Source: Gammaproteobacteria bacterium (GTDB lineage Bacteria > Pseudomonadota > Gammaproteobacteria > Magnimaribacterales > Magnimaribacteraceae). From it: a stretch of 6,333 nucleotides of DNA. The stretch is from assembly GCA_002730855.1 (NCBI GenBank), contig PCBA01000002.1:4338-10670 (forward strand). The letters run 5' to 3'. Below the pieces are notes generated by a model. It saw only the letters and a list, made by a program, of their open reading frames with translations. It was not told the DNA's origin and searched no databases. The position numbers and the translations under genes were made by a program. Shown here in pieces: positions 6,097 through 6,333 of the stretch; the stretch's first letter is position 1, and each line of letters opens with the position of its first letter.

Positions 6097-6333
6097 ATGA
6101 AATCTTATCCTGAAGTTGATCCTGAATTATTCCTCAAGTTAGAAAAAATGCCCGATGCAGATCAATTAGTTGATTATGTTCGTGGAATGTTTGATATTCA
6201 CTTATTGTCAGCTATTCCTAAAAAAGGCAGATTTGAAAAATCAAGGGTTCAAAAATATCAATGGGCCTTTAACCATTATAAAATATACCCCTCTAAAATA
6301 CATGTTGTTTACAGAGAAGAAAAGCAGTATTTT
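6097..6333 (+). CDS. Partial gene, N-terminal 79 residues of an unrecognised protein
   Basis: An open frame starts at the ATG at 6097 and runs without a stop to the window edge, giving 79 residues and an incomplete 3' end. The N-terminal part (YPEVDPELFLKLEKM, 4-18) looks helical and acidic. The rest is mixed, with several Lys, Tyr and Phe residues and a probable strand at SKIHVVYRE (66-74). There is no signal peptide. I do not recognise the family from this fragment. An AAGAGG site precedes it by five bases. It is transcribed away from the sulfotransferase gene, with 14 bp between the two annotated starts, so the pair may share control. The open frame, ribosome-binding site and position support it as a real gene, but it is too short to assign a role. 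Confidence 0.6.
   Translation, partial: MKSYPEVDPELFLKLEKMPDADQLVDYVRGMFDIHLLSAIPKKGRFEKSRVQKYQWAFNHYKIYPSKIHVVYREEKQYF

Noticed and set aside
6093..6113. ATG at 6093 as start of the right-edge gene
   Set aside because: Its frame reaches TGA after six codons, whereas the ATG at 6097 opens to the window edge with better ribosome-site spacing.
1..6333. Mobile element, CRISPR array, tRNA or rRNA
   Set aside because: I saw no transposase or integrase motifs, no spaced direct repeats, no terminal repeats and no tRNA-like arms on either strand.

Overview
This is a low-GC (about 35-40% by eye), gene-dense, bacterial-type window. It holds seven complete or near-complete genes plus one partial gene at the right edge. 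Several genes overlap or nearly touch. Arginine codons are mostly AGA/AGG and ATA is common on both strands. The sulfotransferase at 5036-6082 recalls the sulfotransferase domains of cyanobacterial polyketide/olefin synthases (CurM/OLS type). A low-GC cyanobacterium is therefore a reasonable guess, but no gene here fixes the taxon. I see no tRNA, rRNA, CRISPR array, transposase or insertion sequence.

Layout. A plus-strand operon (1-2655) runs: a small acidic protein with a C-terminal Cys/His cluster; a divergent sulfotransferase (333-1364); a strand-rich protein of unknown family (1361-2374); a small basic helical protein (2374-2655). Successive genes overlap by 1-4 nt. A minus-strand operon (6082 down to 2663) converges on it: a sulfotransferase with well-kept PAPS-binding motifs (5036-6082); a protein with about seven repeats, probably a beta-propeller (3574-5049); and an HGGG-type alpha/beta hydrolase (2663-3517). 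The two operons meet 7 bp apart over an 8-bp perfect palindrome. At the right edge an incomplete plus-strand gene starts at 6097, only 14 bp from the start of the minus-strand sulfotransferase.

Interpretation (inference). Two divergent sulfotransferases, each overlapping a downstream beta-rich gene, plus a hydrolase, suggest an accessory pathway that sulfonates a small molecule, lipid or glycan and then processes the product. No substrate can be read from the sequence. The most interesting points are the sulfotransferase/propeller/hydrolase operon, the altered motifs in the first sulfotransferase, the missing acid residue in the hydrolase, and a perfect inverted repeat inside the 5' end of the second sulfotransferase gene beside a very tight divergent start. 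No stretch longer than 300 bases lacks a gene.
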